Source of the DNA: Verrucomicrobia bacterium UBA3750
GTDB lineage: Bacteria > Verrucomicrobiota > Kiritimatiellia > RFP12 > UBA1067
DNA length: 56,517 nt
Direction: 5' to 3'
NCBI GenBank assembly: GCA_002371755.1
Contig: DFGM01000142.1
Span: 1 to 56,517, forward strand
Shown: in pieces, positions 8,997-16,187 of the stretch
How positions within the stretch are numbered: the first letter of the stretch is position 1
Layout: the number at the start of each line of letters is the position of its first letter
Program-made: the position numbers and the translations under genes
Notes under the pieces: model-generated
The model's input: only the letters and a program-made list of their open reading frames with translations
Told to the model about the DNA's origin: nothing
Database searches by the model: none

Positions 8997-11132
8997 TCAA
9001 ACATTGTTTAACTCTTTTAGAAACGCCAGGGCACTGGCGTTGGGTGAAGAGACCTCCCCGGCGGCGGCCTCGCCACACCCGCCCATGCAGCCGGGGGGGA
9101 AATCGTTTCTGGCTCCATTGAGCTCTTCGAGGCTGTAGCCCTTGCCGGTCGGCACGGGGCCGCGCGCAGCGGCGCTCTGCGCCGCCGCGACGAGGGCGCG
9201 GTTGACGTTCTCTGCCGCGACGCGGGCGACGTGGCTTTCGGCGTGCCGCGCCCTGGTGTCGGCCATGAGCTCGGCTATCTGATGCTGGCGCTGGCCCACG
9301 GCGACCTTGATACTGTCCGGATCCGCCCAGGCTGCCGTCTTGAGCGCTGGAGCGACGCCGAAGTTCTCTGCGCCCGTCTCGTCGGTAATCCAGATCTGCA
9401 ATGGAAGCGTCGGGCACCAATAGAACCAAACCTCGTCGCCCGCGCGGAGATTGTGAGCGATGCCGTTCCTGTCGCGGTACTGCGCGAGGTAGATCTTGCG
9501 CTCGCCCGGATAGTAGACTGCATCGGTGAAGCTGATCGTGCCGTCACGCCCAACCGTCGCCTTGCGGATGTCGCCCGGATCAAGAAAGCAGCAAGCGTCG
9601 AATATCGGCCAGCGCACCAAATCCTTGGCGCCCGCCGCCCACGCCTCGCGCCGCGACATCTTCATTTTGCACATGTAGCGCTCGGGGTCGCTCTCGATGA
9701 ACGCGCGGATCGCCGCGACCTTCTCAGGCGCTTTGTCCAGGAGGTCGCTGATCGGCAGCCACTTCGCGCTTTCGTCAATGCGGTACTTGACGATCTCCTT
9801 CTCAGCCCATCCTTCGAGATGGTGGTCGTGGTCGTCCATCACCTCGGCTTCAATGACCTGGAAATAGGAAAGATAGTTCTTCCACTCCAGGATCGGCAGC
9901 TGCAAAAGCGGCACAAGCGCCACGTCGATCTTCTCGGCAAGCGCAATCATCTTCTCTGAATACTTGACGACCGCGCCCTGGCTCTCGTGCATGTGCGCGG
10001 CATCGCGGCCACGGTTGCCGAGAAGCCCCGCCGTCGCGTTGTGCAGGATGTTGTGGCTGCACTCGCAAAGCGCTTTCATCCTCGGGTTACCGCCGCCGTC
10101 GCCCATCAGGATGCCGTTGTGCGCGGGCGTGTTCATTTTGCCCGAGACGCGCCAGTGGAAAAGCTCGCCCCACCCGGGCACTGCCGCGATGCGCGACAGG
10201 ACGCGATCGTTGAGCCTCGTCGTTCCGTGTTCGCCAACCCAGGTGACGCCGGCGCGGTAGAAGCCGGTGTTGCACATGATCCCGGCCAGCTCGAAGCGAA
10301 ACTGCTGCTCCTTCAGGTTGTCGCGCGTTTCCTTGCCGGTCTTTGGATCGACCTTGAGCGTGCGCGGCTTGATGAGCGATCCAATCTTGAAAGCCGACGC
10401 GACATCGTAGGTAGCGAACTCCAGCGGCTGGAAGATCCCCTTGATGCCGGGCGCGTAGACGTCGATATTGTGCCAGACGTCGTCCGACTGGTAGACCTCG
10501 CCCGGATGGAGCCCGACGCGCGAGCGGATCACCGGCGCAAGATATTTCGACGCGGCGAACATGCCCTGCCGATTCCACGCCAGCGCCAGGTCGCGCCCCT
10601 GCTCGCGGGCGTAGATGACCATCAGGTTTTGGTAGGTCATTCCGCGCGGCGTCCAGTTCGCGGGGCAATACGCGGGCATTGCCTCGTATTGGTTCTGACC
10701 CGCCCAAATGTCGCGCCAGGTTCCGAAGGAGAAGCGGATGTCGCCGCGCCTGAAGTCGCGCATCATCGCGCGGTAGGCCGCATGGCAGCCGCCGTCGTTC
10801 TTGTTGCGCTCGCAGTAGTTCTTGAAGTCGCGGTAGAAAGGATTGTCGACGGCCGGGCGCTTCATCTTACGCCCGTCGGCGAGCGCCAGAACGCCGTCGC
10901 CCGTCTTCCGGGCCTCCGCCTCCAGCCAGACGTAGTACTTCCGCTTCAGGCCCTTCGTGCCGTAGAGCCGCTGGTACTTGGCGAAAAGATCGAGTATCTT
11001 CCCCCCCTCGTCGTTCTCCTTGCGGATGAGCTTGAAGATGCGGTCAAGGTCGAGGATGCGCTTGCGCTCCGTGTAGGAGTCGACGCACTCCAGTGCCGCG
11101 TAGGCCGCCATTGCTTGCGTTGCTTCAGACAT
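8997..11132 (-). CDS. MuA-like DDE transposase
   Basis: Catalyses strand transfer for phage integration and replicative transposition. 711 residues, near the 663 of MuA. The catalytic core appears at D217/D218 (VYQSDDVWHN), E301 (WVGEHGTTRL) and E357 (MKALCECSHN). The 56-residue spacing from E301 to E357 equals that of MuA D336 to E392, so the second acid seems to be Glu rather than Asp. A typical post-core beta-barrel follows (YYPGERKIYLAQYRDRNG). The C-terminal ~70 residues, Ala/Arg-rich, could contact MuB. Ribosome site AAGGGATT precedes the ATG. Confidence 0.9.
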   Translation of the reverse strand: MSEATQAMAAYAALECVDSYTERKRILDLDRIFKLIRKENDEGGKILDLFAKYQRLYGTKGLKRKYYVWLEAEARKTGDGVLALADGRKMKRPAVDNPFYRDFKNYCERNKNDGGCHAAYRAMMRDFRRGDIRFSFGTWRDIWAGQNQYEAMPAYCPANWTPRGMTYQNLMVIYAREQGRDLALAWNRQGMFAASKYLAPVIRSRVGLHPGEVYQSDDVWHNIDVYAPGIKGIFQPLEFATYDVASAFKIGSLIKPRTLKVDPKTGKETRDNLKEQQFRFELAGIMCNTGFYRAGVTWVGEHGTTRLNDRVLSRIAAVPGWGELFHWRVSGKMNTPAHNGILMGDGGGNPRMKALCECSHNILHNATAGLLGNRGRDAAHMHESQGAVVKYSEKMIALAEKIDVALVPLLQLPILEWKNYLSYFQVIEAEVMDDHDHHLEGWAEKEIVKYRIDESAKWLPISDLLDKAPEKVAAIRAFIESDPERYMCKMKMSRREAWAAGAKDLVRWPIFDACCFLDPGDIRKATVGRDGTISFTDAVYYPGERKIYLAQYRDRNGIAHNLRAGDEVWFYWCPTLPLQIWITDETGAENFGVAPALKTAAWADPDSIKVAVGQRQHQIAELMADTRARHAESHVARVAAENVNRALVAAAQSAAARGPVPTGKGYSLEELNGARNDFPPGCMGGCGEAAAGEVSSPNASALAFLKELNNV

Positions 11133-11145
11133 CTTCCAATCCCTT

Positions 11146-11439
11146 TCAAATCTTGTTGCAGTACTTCTTCAGGAACTTCAAAAGCGACGCGCGCGGAATG
11201 CGGTAGCTGCGTCGCTTGCCCTTGTTCGTCGGGCGCGCGAGGAACCCCAGCTCGCCCGAGTCGCACAGCGCGTAGACAGGTTCGGCGTCGGCGCCCCACC
11301 CGAGGATGCCCGCCGCCTCCAGCGGCGAGAACTCGTCCTTTCCGCGCATCTTGCGAACGTAGTGCTGCATCTCGACGGAATTCACCAACTCGGCGTCTTC
11401 CAGCTCCTGCAGCCAGTTCCTCTGGACGAATTCGGCCAT
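11146..11439 (-). CDS. Excisionase-like DNA-binding protein
   Basis: 97 residues. The C-terminal half reads like a winged helix of the excisionase/MerR type: a helix-turn-helix (EAAGILGWG...VYALCDSGEL) then a wing (RRSYRIPRASLLKFL). It sits immediately upstream of the transposase gene in the same operon, so it may help assemble the transpososome or regulate early transcription. The fold is likely; the role is inferred from position. Confidence 0.6.
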   Translation of the reverse strand: MAEFVQRNWLQELEDAELVNSVEMQHYVRKMRGKDEFSPLEAAGILGWGADAEPVYALCDSGELGFLARPTNKGKRRSYRIPRASLLKFLKKYCNKI

Positions 11440-11460
11440 GTCCCGTTTCCTTGCGCCCCT

Positions 11461-12195
11461 CTACTTCTTCAGCCGCTTCCGCAGGGCGTCGACGAGCATC
11501 TCAAGTTCGCCAAGAAACTTCTTGGCAACTCCCGTGTTGAGGTCGCGCGCCGCCGAGTGGAACGCCGCGCGGTTCTGTTCGAACACCTTCATCGCGTCCA
11601 TCCACATCCTTGTCGCCGCGTCGCCGTCCGTGAGGCCGTCGCCGCTCGCCGAAATCTCCTGTGCGATCTTCCGCTTGCGATCCATCGCCGCGCTCTTCTT
11701 CTTCCCGCCTGCGTCCCCCATGAAGTCGAACCACGCCTGCTCCAGCTTGCGGCGGCTCGTCACGTTCTCGAACAGATCGTCGCACTTCTCCACGACCGTT
11801 GCGTCCACGTCCACCGTCTCGCCGTCCGGCTGGACGACCTGCTCGCGCCCCAGGAGCGCCGCCGCCGCGCTTGCCGAGTTGCCCAGCATCGCCAAAGCCT
11901 TCTCCGCATACGCTTTGTAGTTCATCGCCGTTGGATAGGGAAGCTCTGGACAGTGCGTTTCAAGCCAGCCCTTGAGCCCGGCGCCTGACGTGCCGCCTTC
12001 GCCGCCGCGCGACTCGCCGAGGAAGTTGCCCCACTCGATGAGCATCGCGCCGAATTTGACGCGCTCGCGAAAACACGACTTCTCGGCTGCGATGACGACC
12101 TGATACTGGTTGACGAGCTGCAGCGCGGTCGCCGCGTCCTGAGAGTTGCGAGTTGAAAGTTGAGAGTTGAGAGTGGCATTCTTTTTCATCTTCAT
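11461..12195 (-). CDS. DUF3102-like phage protein
   Basis: 244 residues. The central segment (FGAMLIEWGNFLGE...GLKGWLETHCPELPYPTAMNYKAYAEKA) has the pattern of DUF3102 and related phage proteins with a helix-turn-helix-like region. The C-terminal half is helical and charged. The start at 12195 is chosen for its AAGGACA ribosome site; upstream sequence in this frame is Arg-rich shadow of the next gene. Residues ~6-18 (ATLNSQLSTRNSQ) are encoded by a short simple-sequence repeat and look inserted. Confidence 0.6.
   Translation of the reverse strand: MKMKKNATLNSQLSTRNSQDAATALQLVNQYQVVIAAEKSCFRERVKFGAMLIEWGNFLGESRGGEGGTSGAGLKGWLETHCPELPYPTAMNYKAYAEKALAMLGNSASAAAALLGREQVVQPDGETVDVDATVVEKCDDLFENVTSRRKLEQAWFDFMGDAGGKKKSAAMDRKRKIAQEISASGDGLTDGDAATRMWMDAMKVFEQNRAAFHSAARDLNTGVAKKFLGELEMLVDALRKRLKK
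12143..12176. repeat. Simple repeat of the GAGAGTTGA type inside a coding region
   Basis: Degenerate copies of a 7-10-nt unit (GAGAGTTG, CGAGTTGAAAG, TTGAGAGTTGAGAG) encode the LNSQLSTRNSQ segment near the N-terminus of the DUF3102-like protein. Similar LNSQLST peptides are familiar from simple repeats in other anaerobe genomes. Confidence 0.6.
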
Positions 12196-12218
12196 GTTTG
12201 TCCTTTTTTTGGCTTGTA

Positions 12219-12461
12219 CTAGTAAATGCTCCCGGCGCAAGTGCCGCGCCGCTCGATGCGGACGCTGCCGCGTTCCTCGATCTTCGGGATCGGCAGCCCC
12301 GCGCGCTCGAAGGCGGCGTCGCGGGCGGCGAAGAACTCTGCACGGCGGCGCGCCTTCTGCTGCTTCCGCCTTGCGGCTTGGCACTTGTCGCTGCAGCAGA
12401 CCTGGCTGCCGTAGCGCGGAAGAAACGCTGCACCGCAGACTGGGCAGACGCGCGAGTTCAT
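12219..12461 (-). CDS. Small zinc-ribbon-like protein
   Basis: 80 residues. The N-terminal third has CPVCG and CCSDKC spaced by 12 residues, a four-cysteine treble-clef or zinc-ribbon pattern (V-C-P-V-C-G-A-A-F). A strongly basic helix follows (RRKQQKARRRAE). Such proteins in phage early operons often bind nucleic acid. Its ATG overlaps the stop of the upstream membrane peptide gene. Confidence 0.65.
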   Translation of the reverse strand: MNSRVCPVCGAAFLPRYGSQVCCSDKCQAARRKQQKARRRAEFFAARDAAFERAGLPIPKIEERGSVRIERRGTCAGSIY

Positions 12462-12598
12462 GGCCGCGCCTCCATGTTGCGCCCGTAGCGGTGGTAGAGT
12501 TTGATGCCGATGGCGATACCGAAGCAGACGCCGGTTGCGAGCGCGAGCGCGGCGAAGGCGAGGAACTGCCCTGCGTTTATGTCGATCGGGAGATTCAT
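12458..12598 (-). CDS. 46-residue membrane peptide
   Basis: Short gene with a strong ribosome site (AAGGAGCACG) and an ATGA overlap with the zinc-ribbon gene. The product has one hydrophobic helix at residues ~12-33 (FLAFAALALATGVCFGIAIGI) and a basic tail (YHRYGRNMEARP). Function unknown. The good ribosome site and tight coupling argue that it is real. Confidence 0.6.
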   Translation of the reverse strand: MNLPIDINAGQFLAFAALALATGVCFGIAIGIKLYHRYGRNMEARP

Positions 12599-12630
12599 CT
12601 AAACGTGCTCCTTGTGTGGTGTGGTTTTTA

Positions 12631-12659
12631 GACAGGATTTACAGGATTGACAGGATTAG
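12631..12659. repeat. Three tandem RACAGGATT units
   Basis: GACAGGATT, TACAGGATT and GACAGGATT follow each other at 9-10-nt spacing. The right part supplies the last codons and the stop of the cysteine-rich gene that ends at 12639. Short GACAGGATT-type arrays are known from intergenic regions of several bacteria. Confidence 0.7.
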
Positions 12660-12800
12660 ATTTGTCGCAGCAGTCGAGCAGTCCTCGCTGTCGTCGATCG
12701 GATCGACGCCGAAGTCGTTGGCACCGTCGCAGTCGCATCCGCCGCCAAGTTGGGCGGCGTCTTCGCAAGTGTCTAAGAATGGGCAGTTCGAACACCACAT
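12639..12800 (-). CDS. Small cysteine-rich acidic protein
   Basis: 53 residues with CSNCPFLDTC, CDCD and a further Cys, suggesting a metal site, and many Asp residues. The start at 12800 has GAAGGAGGG upstream and comes 1 nt after the stop of the previous gene. The last residues (NLILSIL) and the stop come from the RACAGGATT array, so the natural C-terminus may have been lost. Function unknown. Confidence 0.5.
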   Translation of the reverse strand: MWCSNCPFLDTCEDAAQLGGGCDCDGANDFGVDPIDDSEDCSTAATNLILSIL

Positions 12801-12801
12801 C

Positions 12802-13095
12802 TTACTTGCCCTCCTTCTTGGCTGCGCGGTTGGCTGTCTGGCGGCGGTGCTTGCCGAGTCTGGACAAGCAGCCACTCAGCATTTTCCTCGTTACTTCACT
12901 GGCAAATGCTCCGCCGCGAAAGACCGAGGCAGTTGCCAGTAGGAGGCCGTCTTCGTCAAGCTTTATCGAGATGTTGTAAAACGCGGGATCACGTCTCACT
13001 ATTATCGCCCGAAGCACTGGAATCTCCTTGTCATCCGCGCGCGCGACAACTGTTGTCAGATCTTCGCTCTCCTTTTTGAACTCGTATGTGCTCAT
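12802..13095 (-). CDS. Hypothetical phage early protein
   Basis: 97 residues. Begins MSTYEFKKESEDLTTVV and ends with a basic tail (RLGKHRRQTANRAAKKEGK). The middle looks like a small alpha/beta fold. The start at 13095 has CAAGGAGAAAAACAAG upstream. It lies in the unbroken early operon. No family recognised. Confidence 0.6.
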   Translation of the reverse strand: MSTYEFKKESEDLTTVVARADDKEIPVLRAIIVRRDPAFYNISIKLDEDGLLLATASVFRGGAFASEVTRKMLSGCLSRLGKHRRQTANRAAKKEGK

Positions 13096-13129
13096 CTTGT
13101 TTTTCTCCTTGTTTGTGGCGTGGGTGTGG

Positions 13130-13375
13130 TTAAATATCGCGCTGAGACGCAGAGCCGCTGAGGTCGGTGCCGGGGCAGGTCGCGAATATCTGAATGACAA
13201 CCGGCGCTGGGCCGTAAAAGTCGTGGACGTCGAGCGCCGAAAACTTGCCTGCCGGATCCATGTCGGCTATCTTCCGCGCTGTCGTTGCCAAGGCAGCGCT
13301 CTGCCTGCGATAAAGCCCTTTGAGGAAGGCGGCGCTTTGTTTGCGATGAAGCTTTTTGAGCGGTTCAGCAGTCAT
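13130..13375 (-). CDS. Hypothetical phage early protein
   Basis: 81 residues; basic N-terminal helix with two similar turns (KLHRKQSAAFLKG, LYRRQSAALATT) and a hydrophobic beta-like C-terminal part (APVVIQIFATC). The start at 13375 follows a GAGGAGGGG site and is 1 nt after the upstream stop. The two KQSAA/RQSAA turns suggest an internal duplication. No family recognised. Confidence 0.55.
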   Translation of the reverse strand: MTAEPLKKLHRKQSAAFLKGLYRRQSAALATTARKIADMDPAGKFSALDVHDFYGPAPVVIQIFATCPGTDLSGSASQRDI

Positions 13376-13376
13376 C

Positions 13377-13634
13377 TCACTTCCCCTCCTCATCGTCACA
13401 GCCGAAGGTATACTGGCGAGTTTCGGAGACATTCAACCACCCTTTGTACCAAGTAGGGGTAGTGGTGTATTTTTTGGCCTCAATCATAAGCCTGTATCTA
13501 CCGGGCGGCAGGCTCTCATAGCCTGTAGTCGTAATATCAACCCTTCTCTCGCGAATGAGATTGAAGCCCTTGTCTTCTATTGTGATGCATCCGGCCAGCA
13601 TTGTCGCTGCCGCAATCGCCATCAGTTTCTTCAT
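13377..13634 (-). CDS. Phage early-operon lipoprotein
   Basis: 85 residues with a lipoprotein signal peptide: MKK, a hydrophobic core and lipobox LAGC at residues 13-16, giving a mature Cys16. The mature part (~70 residues) is likely beta-rich. It is the second gene of the early operon, so it would be made at low level or early in induction. Temperate-phage lipoproteins can block superinfection (for example Llp of phage T5). That role is possible here but not shown. Confidence 0.65.
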   Translation of the reverse strand: MKKLMAIAAATMLAGCITIEDKGFNLIRERRVDITTTGYESLPPGRYRLMIEAKKYTTTPTWYKGWLNVSETRQYTFGCDDEEGK

Positions 13635-13669
13635 CTTTCCCTACCTCCTGTTTGATTGTTTGTTTGTGG

Positions 13670-13867
13670 TTACTCAAACTCCTTGCCGTCGACTGTGCAC
13701 GTCACGCCCATCCGGCGGAGGCTGCGCTTAAGGCTGTCGTTCGGCTTGCGCTGGCCGTGCAGCACTTTGGATAGGTGCTCGCGTGAGCAGCCAAACCGCC
13801 GCGCGGCGCCCGTGATGCCGGTATAGGTCATCCGGCTCTTGATCATCGATGTCGCTTTCGACTTCAT
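13670..13867 (-). CDS. Ner/Cro-like early regulator
   Basis: 65 residues with a helix-turn-helix at ~18-45 (TGAARRFGCSREHLSKVLHGQRKP). It is the first gene leftward from the divergent regulatory region, the place of Ner in Mu and Cro in lambda, where such proteins turn down both early and repressor promoters. Upstream of ATG 13867 is AGGAAAGAA; an internal ATG at 13846 is an alternative start. Confidence 0.7.
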   Translation of the reverse strand: MKSKATSMIKSRMTYTGITGAARRFGCSREHLSKVLHGQRKPNDSLKRSLRRMGVTCTVDGKEFE

Positions 13868-13883
13868 TTCTTTCCTGCGCTCC

Positions 13884-13912
13884 TTGTCTTTGTCATACTT
13901 TTATGATATAAT
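13884..13912 (+). promoter_or_regulatory. Promoter for the repressor gene
   Basis: TTGTCT at 13884-13889 and TATAAT at 13907-13912 with a 17-bp spacer, reading right toward the repressor start at 14001. The leader would be about 80 nt and would cross the early promoter and operators. Confidence 0.6.
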
Positions 13913-13920
13913 CTTCGCCT

Positions 13921-13960
13921 GTCACAACGTGACGGTGCATATTGTATCAAATCGGATACA
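13921..13960. promoter_or_regulatory. Candidate phage operators
   Basis: TGTATC-6 nt-GATACA at 13943-13960 lies inside the early promoter between its -10 and -35. GTCAC-AAC-GTGAC at 13921-13933 lies just downstream of its start site. A further TGTATC half-site is at 13975-13980. Repressor and Ner-like protein are the obvious candidate binders; which binds which is unknown. Confidence 0.6.
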
Positions 13961-13969
13961 GGTTGTCAA
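13941..13969 (-). promoter_or_regulatory. Leftward early promoter
   Basis: On the minus strand TTGACA (13964-13969), 17-bp spacer, TACAAT (13941-13946). This is a near-consensus promoter for the early transposition operon beginning at 13867. It faces the repressor promoter, so the two transcripts overlap. Confidence 0.75.
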
Positions 13970-14000
13970 TGGTGTGTATCGGAAAAATAACAGACAAACA

Positions 14001-14399
14001 ATGAGCGTGTTGAGCGAGAGATTGAAAGAGTTGCGAGGTCCAACATCGCAGTCTGAAATGGCGCGGCAATTGGGAATGCCGCGCCCACAATGGATACGCT
14101 ACGAAACTGGCAAGAGCGTTCCAGGCTCTGATATACTCGCTGAAATCTGTCGCGTTCACGACTGCTCCGCCGACTGGCTGCTAGGGCTTCGCACGCCTCC
14201 ACGGCCGGTGCGCGTGACGGCGATTGATGCCGGGGACCACGCGGTCGTCGCCATCGGAGATAAGTCGCGCACGACGGTGCGCGTCACTTCTGCCGCGCCA
14301 GGCAAACGCCCCGACTGCAACGACTGCCCCTACAAAGAAAAGATGAAGGAGTTTGAAGCATTCTTCACTGCCACCAAAAAGAAAGGCAAAAGGAAATGA
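14001..14399 (+). CDS. XRE-family phage repressor
   Basis: 132 residues. N-terminal helix-turn-helix of the Cro/C1 type (QSEMARQLGMPRPQWIRYETGKSVPGSDILAEI), then a short C-terminal part with two cysteines (CNDCPYKEK) and a basic tail. It lacks an S24 self-cleavage domain, so it would not be cleaved by RecA in the LexA manner. It is divergent from the early operon. The start at 14001 is preferred over upstream readings that cross the promoter region. It overlaps the next gene by 4 nt. Confidence 0.8.
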   Translation: MSVLSERLKELRGPTSQSEMARQLGMPRPQWIRYETGKSVPGSDILAEICRVHDCSADWLLGLRTPPRPVRVTAIDAGDHAVVAIGDKSRTTVRVTSAAPGKRPDCNDCPYKEKMKEFEAFFTATKKKGKRK

Positions 14400-15493
14400 A
14401 TGTTCAACAGCCAGTCTTCACTTTCAAACCACTTCTTAAAAGATCCCTCTTTGAGAAATTATTCGGGCTCAAAAAAACAGAGAATGCTTTCAGAGAAATC
14501 AACAACGTTATTGCGGCAGCTCCTCGACCTTCATTGTCCGACATAGAGAAAATCAACGAACTTCATATGCGCTATGGGGCGAATGCCGTTATACAATGCC
14601 GTTCGCATGCGCTTGCACAGTATCGTTCATACCTGAAATCCTGTTTCCGTTCGCTGGCCCACACGGAAATCAGCCAACAAGACCTTGACGATCTGCAAAC
14701 GATCCAACATGCCTATCTGATCTCAGACGAAGAAATCTATGAACAAAACTTGCAGGTCGGCAAGTCGATCTACCAATGGGCGCTCAAAAACGCATTGTCA
14801 GACGGAGTCATAACCGACATGGAGAAGGCGCAATTAACGCATCTCGGGCACCAGCTCAATCTTGACGATGATGTCATTCATCAGATTTATGCCAAGGAAT
14901 TGCAATGCTTGTTAACGGCAAAATTGGAAGCCGCGCTTAAAGACGGGGAGATGTCACCCGAAGAGGAGGGGGAGATTGAAACCATCTGCCGACGATTCAA
15001 CATAAACCATAGCTATGAGATTGAAACCCAGGCTATCGTCGATGCCGCAAAAGATTTGTGGCAAGCCAAACACGGACGGCTGACACCGATTGAGGCTGAT
15101 ATTGCCCTGAAACCACGCGAAGAATGTTATCACGCCCAGCAGGTGGAATGGTGGGAACTCTCACAGTCACGTTCAAGAATGCACACACGAGACTCCAAAA
15201 CTACTTCCGTCTTCGTGGACTGCTGTCCCATTGTGGGTGGCACAATGAAGCAAATTGACGCAGGAACGCTTTACGTCACCAATATGCGACTGTTGTTTGT
15301 TGGACTAAATGGAACCAAGACATTACCTTACACAAGACTGATCAACGTGAGCGTCCATGAACCGTTTGTGCGACTTGACAAGGATTCTGGACGTAGTCCC
15401 TATTTGGCACCATCAAAAAACGTCAACAGCCTGTCGGCTCTGATCAACAGAATGATCGCCAAGCCTCACAGGAATTCATCTTTGCCGGAGTAG
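14396..15493 (+). CDS. TerB-like / bacterial PH-like cargo protein
   Basis: 365 residues. Two TerB-type acidic segments (ALSDGVITDMEKAQL and ALKDGEMSPEEEGEI, ~135-200) are followed by a C-terminal segment resembling a bacterial PH/GRAM fold (GTLYVTNMRLLFVGL, LPYTRLINVSV). It overlaps the repressor by 4 nt (ATGA), so it should be expressed in the lysogen. Its base composition is clearly lower in GC than the packaging genes, as for a later-acquired moron. A terminator follows. No catalytic site is seen. A membrane-associated protective role for the lysogen is plausible but inferred. Confidence 0.6.
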   Translation: MNVQQPVFTFKPLLKRSLFEKLFGLKKTENAFREINNVIAAAPRPSLSDIEKINELHMRYGANAVIQCRSHALAQYRSYLKSCFRSLAHTEISQQDLDDLQTIQHAYLISDEEIYEQNLQVGKSIYQWALKNALSDGVITDMEKAQLTHLGHQLNLDDDVIHQIYAKELQCLLTAKLEAALKDGEMSPEEEGEIETICRRFNINHSYEIETQAIVDAAKDLWQAKHGRLTPIEADIALKPREECYHAQQVEWWELSQSRSRMHTRDSKTTSVFVDCCPIVGGTMKQIDAGTLYVTNMRLLFVGLNGTKTLPYTRLINVSVHEPFVRLDKDSGRSPYLAPSKNVNSLSALINRMIAKPHRNSSLPE

Positions 15494-15519
15494 TGGCAAT
15501 CCCCGCACAACCTTGAATG

Positions 15520-15540
15520 CCCCTTGCAAGGGGTTTTATT
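15520..15540 (+). terminator. Terminator of the repressor-cargo operon
   Basis: CCCCTTGCAAGGGG followed by TTTTATTT, 27 nt after the cargo gene stop: a compact GC stem with a U-run. Confidence 0.8.
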
Positions 15541-15920
15541 TGCCCTGAAGCCGACGCGCATGTGCGAGCCGATGGTGGCCTGACGATGCGCCCTTGCGCG
15601 TTTTTCCGGCCCTTTGACGCGCACGTGCGCGTGATTTTCGCGACCATGCGCGTTGCGCTTTGAGCAAAATATGCCGCGGCAGATTTTGCTCCCAAATTTA
15701 GCGGATTAAGCGGTTTTGCAGGATTAGGCGGATTAAGCATTTTCTTTCCGTCTGACCTATGAGATAATACCCTCGCAACCGCACAACGGTTCGCTCAATC
15801 GAATCCTCCTAGTTGGTTGACGCTCACCACTGGAAGCGCAGGGAATGTCCAGGATAAACAAACTGCGCCCCCCGCAAAGGGTCAAAGGTCTTAAGGTCAA
15901 AGGTCAAAGGAGCGAAAAGA
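15541..15920. other. Palindrome-rich intergenic region before the late operon
   Basis: No gene is seen in these 380 bases. It holds several GCGC-rich palindromes (perfect 16-mer ACGCGCACGTGCGCGT at 15617-15632; GCGC-CCTT-GCGC followed by GTTTTT near 15587-15605), a 30-bp near-palindrome at 15662-15691 (GAGCAAAAT arms), and two copies of GCGGATTAAGC (15701-15711, 15728-15738). A weak promoter candidate with a GATAAT box lies at 15763-15768. Three GGTCAAAG/AGGTCAAAG units sit just before the late gene at 15921. Confidence 0.6.
15763..15768 (+). promoter_or_regulatory. Weak candidate -10 box for the late operon
   Basis: GATAAT preceded by a TG two bases earlier, but with no good -35. Late promoters of Mu-type phages usually need an activator, so a missing -35 is not surprising. 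No Mor or C homologue was recognised. Confidence 0.3.
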
Positions 15921-16187
15921 ATGTTCAAGGCACTCATAAGAAAGCTGATCCCGGGCGAAAAGCGCCTGGCCAGGCTCGCCGCCGACCGCGTGCAGAAGTC
16001 GGTCAACGGCAAGGACGACGACACCCGGCGGCTGATCGCCAAGTATTTCGCGCTCGCGCACGAGGCGACGGAGATTGCGAATCAGCTGACCGACTGGCTC
16101 AAAGACGGCGACATCGACGACGTCGAGCGCGACGCGATGGCCGCGCTGCTCGAACCGGCCATGGCCAAGGTGAAGGAGCTGATCTGA
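15921..16187 (+). CDS. Hypothetical first late-operon protein
   Basis: 88 residues, helical and charged (RRLIAKYFALAHEATEIANQLTDWLKDGDIDDVERDAMAALL), with no clear membrane segment. GGAGCGAAAAGA precedes the ATG. It is coupled to the next gene (TGATG). Position at the head of the late operon next to an exported lipoprotein and a membrane coiled-coil protein suggests a lysis or membrane role, but no family is recognised. Confidence 0.6.
   Translation: MFKALIRKLIPGEKRLARLAADRVQKSVNGKDDDTRRLIAKYFALAHEATEIANQLTDWLKDGDIDDVERDAMAALLEPAMAKVKELI

Noticed and set aside
12631..12659. RACAGGATT array as a CRISPR
   Set aside because: Units are only 9-10 nt with no spacers and no cas genes.
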